Part shown: positions 62,829-64,000 of the stretch, in pieces
Position numbering within the stretch: position 1 is the stretch's first letter
Layout of the letters: every line of letters begins with the position of its first letter
Assembly: GCA_963745765.1 (NCBI GenBank)
Contig: CAVUYQ010000036.1
Location: 62,001 to 126,000, forward strand
Reading direction: 5' to 3'
Length of the DNA: 64,000 bases
From: Ww85 sp963745765
GTDB lineage: Bacteria; Desulfobacterota; Desulfobulbia; Desulfobulbales; Desulfocapsaceae
Translations under genes and position numbers: made by a program
Notes under the pieces: model-generated
The model's database searches: none
Seen by the model: the letters and a program-made list of their open reading frames with translations, nothing else
What the model was told of the DNA's origin: nothing

Positions 62829-63665
62829 TCAGGCAAACTTCTTCTTGAAAAAATCATAGGCGCTGTTAATTTCTTTCATCTTCTCTTCCGCGACGCTTTT
62901 GAATTCATCGCCAAGATGAGCCACCTTATCAGGGTGATATTTCATGCTCAATTGCCGATATGCCTTCTTGATGCTGTCCATGTCAGCACCGGGCTGAAGG
63001 CCGAGAACCGCGTAATATTGAGTGCCATCTGCCTGGGCCGCGGAAGTCTGCCGCTGGTGGTGATAGGTGTATTTTGCCTCGATGGTTCTCAGGTCGTAAA
63101 CCGATATTTCCAGAAATGAGGCAATCTTTCGAGCCTGCTCCAGTTCGTTCTGCGGAACCGGATCTTTCGTATACACTATCTGATATATCAGTTCGAGCAG
63201 GATCAGGCGGGGTTCATAGGTGAAGGTTTGCCGAAATTCATGCAGAAGCGCTTCAAGTGTCTCTGTGCTGCTGGTGGCCTCTTTTATCAGGTTTTTCACC
63301 CAGGCCATCTGGGTTTGAGTGTAGCGCAGGTTATACTGAAAGAAACGCTGGATGGTCTGCACCTCGTCCCGGGAGACGTTTCCGTCGAGCTGAGAAATTT
63401 TTATCAGGATATGAACGAGCAGCCAGACAAAACGGTTATGGTCTTCGGTCTGTGATGATTCGTAGGTGGATACCTGCTTTTGCATCCAGTAGGAAAACCC
63501 CCAGAACAGGGCGATGAACAGCAGGATCCCGGCAAACCCTGAAAATAGAAGGAAGCCGAGCATGTTGATGAGCGCAGGTGCTCCACCGGTTACAAAAACG
63601 ATAAGCAGCGCGATAAGAAGGCATCCGCCGCAGCCGGGAGGCCGCTGCTGTTGATATCTCGTCAT
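62829..63665 (-). CDS. DnaJ-domain co-chaperone, DjlA-like
   Basis: 278 residues. Two N-terminal membrane segments (CLLIALLIVFVTGGAPALINM; LLFSGFAGILLFIALFWGFSYW), a central TerB-like helical domain (ISQLDGNVSRDEVQTIQRFF), and a C-terminal J domain: YYAVLGLQPGADMDSIKKAYRQ with the HPD motif in MKYHPDKVAHLG. This order matches DjlA, which recruits DnaK to the membrane. The N-terminal PGCGGC sits in the soluble tail. Upstream of ftsY... on the minus strand by 43 bases. Confidence 0.85.
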   Translation of the reverse strand: MTRYQQQRPPGCGGCLLIALLIVFVTGGAPALINMLGFLLFSGFAGILLFIALFWGFSYWMQKQVSTYESSQTEDHNRFVWLLVHILIKISQLDGNVSRDEVQTIQRFFQYNLRYTQTQMAWVKNLIKEATSSTETLEALLHEFRQTFTYEPRLILLELIYQIVYTKDPVPQNELEQARKIASFLEISVYDLRTIEAKYTYHHQRQTSAAQADGTQYYAVLGLQPGADMDSIKKAYRQLSMKYHPDKVAHLGDEFKSVAEEKMKEINSAYDFFKKKFA

Positions 63666-63708
63666 GGTTTTAGCTCTTTTTTTTCGTACGTTTCAGAAAT
63701 GTGCAGGA

Positions 63709-64000
63709 TTATGGTTCGAAGAGGGCGTCTATATATTCTCTGGCGTCGAATTCCCTGAGATCATCTATCTGTTCCCCGACGCCGATAAAACGGATCGGCA
63801 GTTTCAACTCACTTGAGATGTTGACGATAATACCGCCTTTTGCCGTACCGTCAAGTTTTGTCAGGGCAATACCTGAAACCCCGACGGCTTCATTGAACAG
63901 AATTGCCTGGGAAATGCCATTTTGGCCGGTAGTGGCATCGATGACCAGCAGGACCTCATGGGGTGCCCCCGGAAGTTGTTTTGCTATTACCCGCTTGATC
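63709..64000 (-). CDS. ftsY: Signal recognition particle receptor FtsY, C-terminal part
   Basis: The last 96 codons only; the gene runs off the window. Reading IAKQLPGAPHEVLLVIDATTGQ, QAILFNEAVGVSGIALTKLDGT, AKGGIIVNISSELKLPIRFIGVG and EQIDDLREFDAREYIDALF: these are the G4 (TKLDGTAKGG) and G5 (GVGE) regions and the C-terminal helix of the FtsY NG GTPase domain. FtsY docks ribosome-SRP complexes at the membrane. Ffh is similar but continues with an M domain here absent. The stop codon is TAA at 63711-63709. Confidence 0.93.
   Translation of the reverse strand, partial: IKRVIAKQLPGAPHEVLLVIDATTGQNGISQAILFNEAVGVSGIALTKLDGTAKGGIIVNISSELKLPIRFIGVGEQIDDLREFDAREYIDALFEP

Noticed and set aside
1..64000. 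tRNA, rRNA or CRISPR loci
   Set aside because: No TTCGAAT-type T-loops in acceptor context, no rRNA signatures and no regularly spaced direct repeats were seen on reading; a tRNAscan run would settle the tRNA question.

Overview
The window reads as chromosomal DNA of a Gram-negative, anaerobic, cytochrome-rich bacterium, most likely a Desulfobacterota member of the Desulfobulbales type. This is an inference from gene content: desulfoferrodoxin and rubredoxin, several c-type multiheme cytochromes, lipid A genes (lpxD-fabZ-lpxA-lpxI), a KdnB-like Kdo oxidase, and two genes that only make sense if TGA is read as selenocysteine. No rRNA, tRNA, CRISPR array or prophage was seen.

Layout. 0.4-4.7 kb: a histidine kinase/response regulator pair, a class II-like cytochrome c, a GNAT acetyltransferase and a DUF1499 protein. 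4.9-6.9 kb: a GrdB/PrdB-like selenoprotein gene carrying two frameshifts, then a decayed tyrosine recombinase. 6.9-12.7 kb: a large unrecognised protein, kdnB, an aspartate racemase, a small exported protein, and lysA with an Lrp-type regulator. 13-18.4 kb: the pyruvate dehydrogenase operon aceE-aceF-lpd. 18.6-26.7 kb: a PilZ protein, an octaheme hydroxylamine oxidoreductase-like cytochrome, a very large GT2/ArnT-like fusion, fumC, a DNA glycosylase and desulfoferrodoxin. 27.1-31.4 kb: an incomplete cytochrome oxidase cluster (subunits IV and II plus heme O synthase, no catalytic subunit I), a Lys/Cys-rich peptide, an ArsC-like selenoprotein, a flavodoxin-like protein, and rubredoxin behind a near-consensus promoter with a Fur-type box. 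31.5-45.6 kb: housekeeping (FAD oxidoreductase, mnmA-mtaB-cinA-recA, a U32 protein, class I fumarase, a left-handed beta-helix protein, lon, mltG) and one candidate structured RNA. 45.7-64 kb: nadE, a membrane-anchored twelve-heme cytochrome, hflX, pyrE with a zinc-ribbon tail, glmS, a DUF1343 gene, the lpxD-fabZ-lpxA-lpxI run, a MurU/AmgK-like recycling pair, der, an aminotransferase, a DnaJ-domain protein and the 3' end of ftsY.

How the genes fit together. Redox chemistry (cytochromes, rubredoxin, desulfoferrodoxin, selenoproteins) is spread in single genes and pairs. The envelope genes form one long plus-strand run: glmS supplies glucosamine-6-phosphate for the UDP-GlcNAc used by LpxA, LpxD/FabZ/LpxI carry on lipid A synthesis, and the MurU/AmgK-like pair probably salvages MurNAc.

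Sequence quality. aceE, aceF, der (twice) and the DUF1343 gene are each interrupted by one surplus base in a short homopolymer, and removing it restores an exact, full-length reading frame every time. This points to base-calling indels rather than real gene loss, and warns against calling pseudogenes here on frameshift evidence alone.
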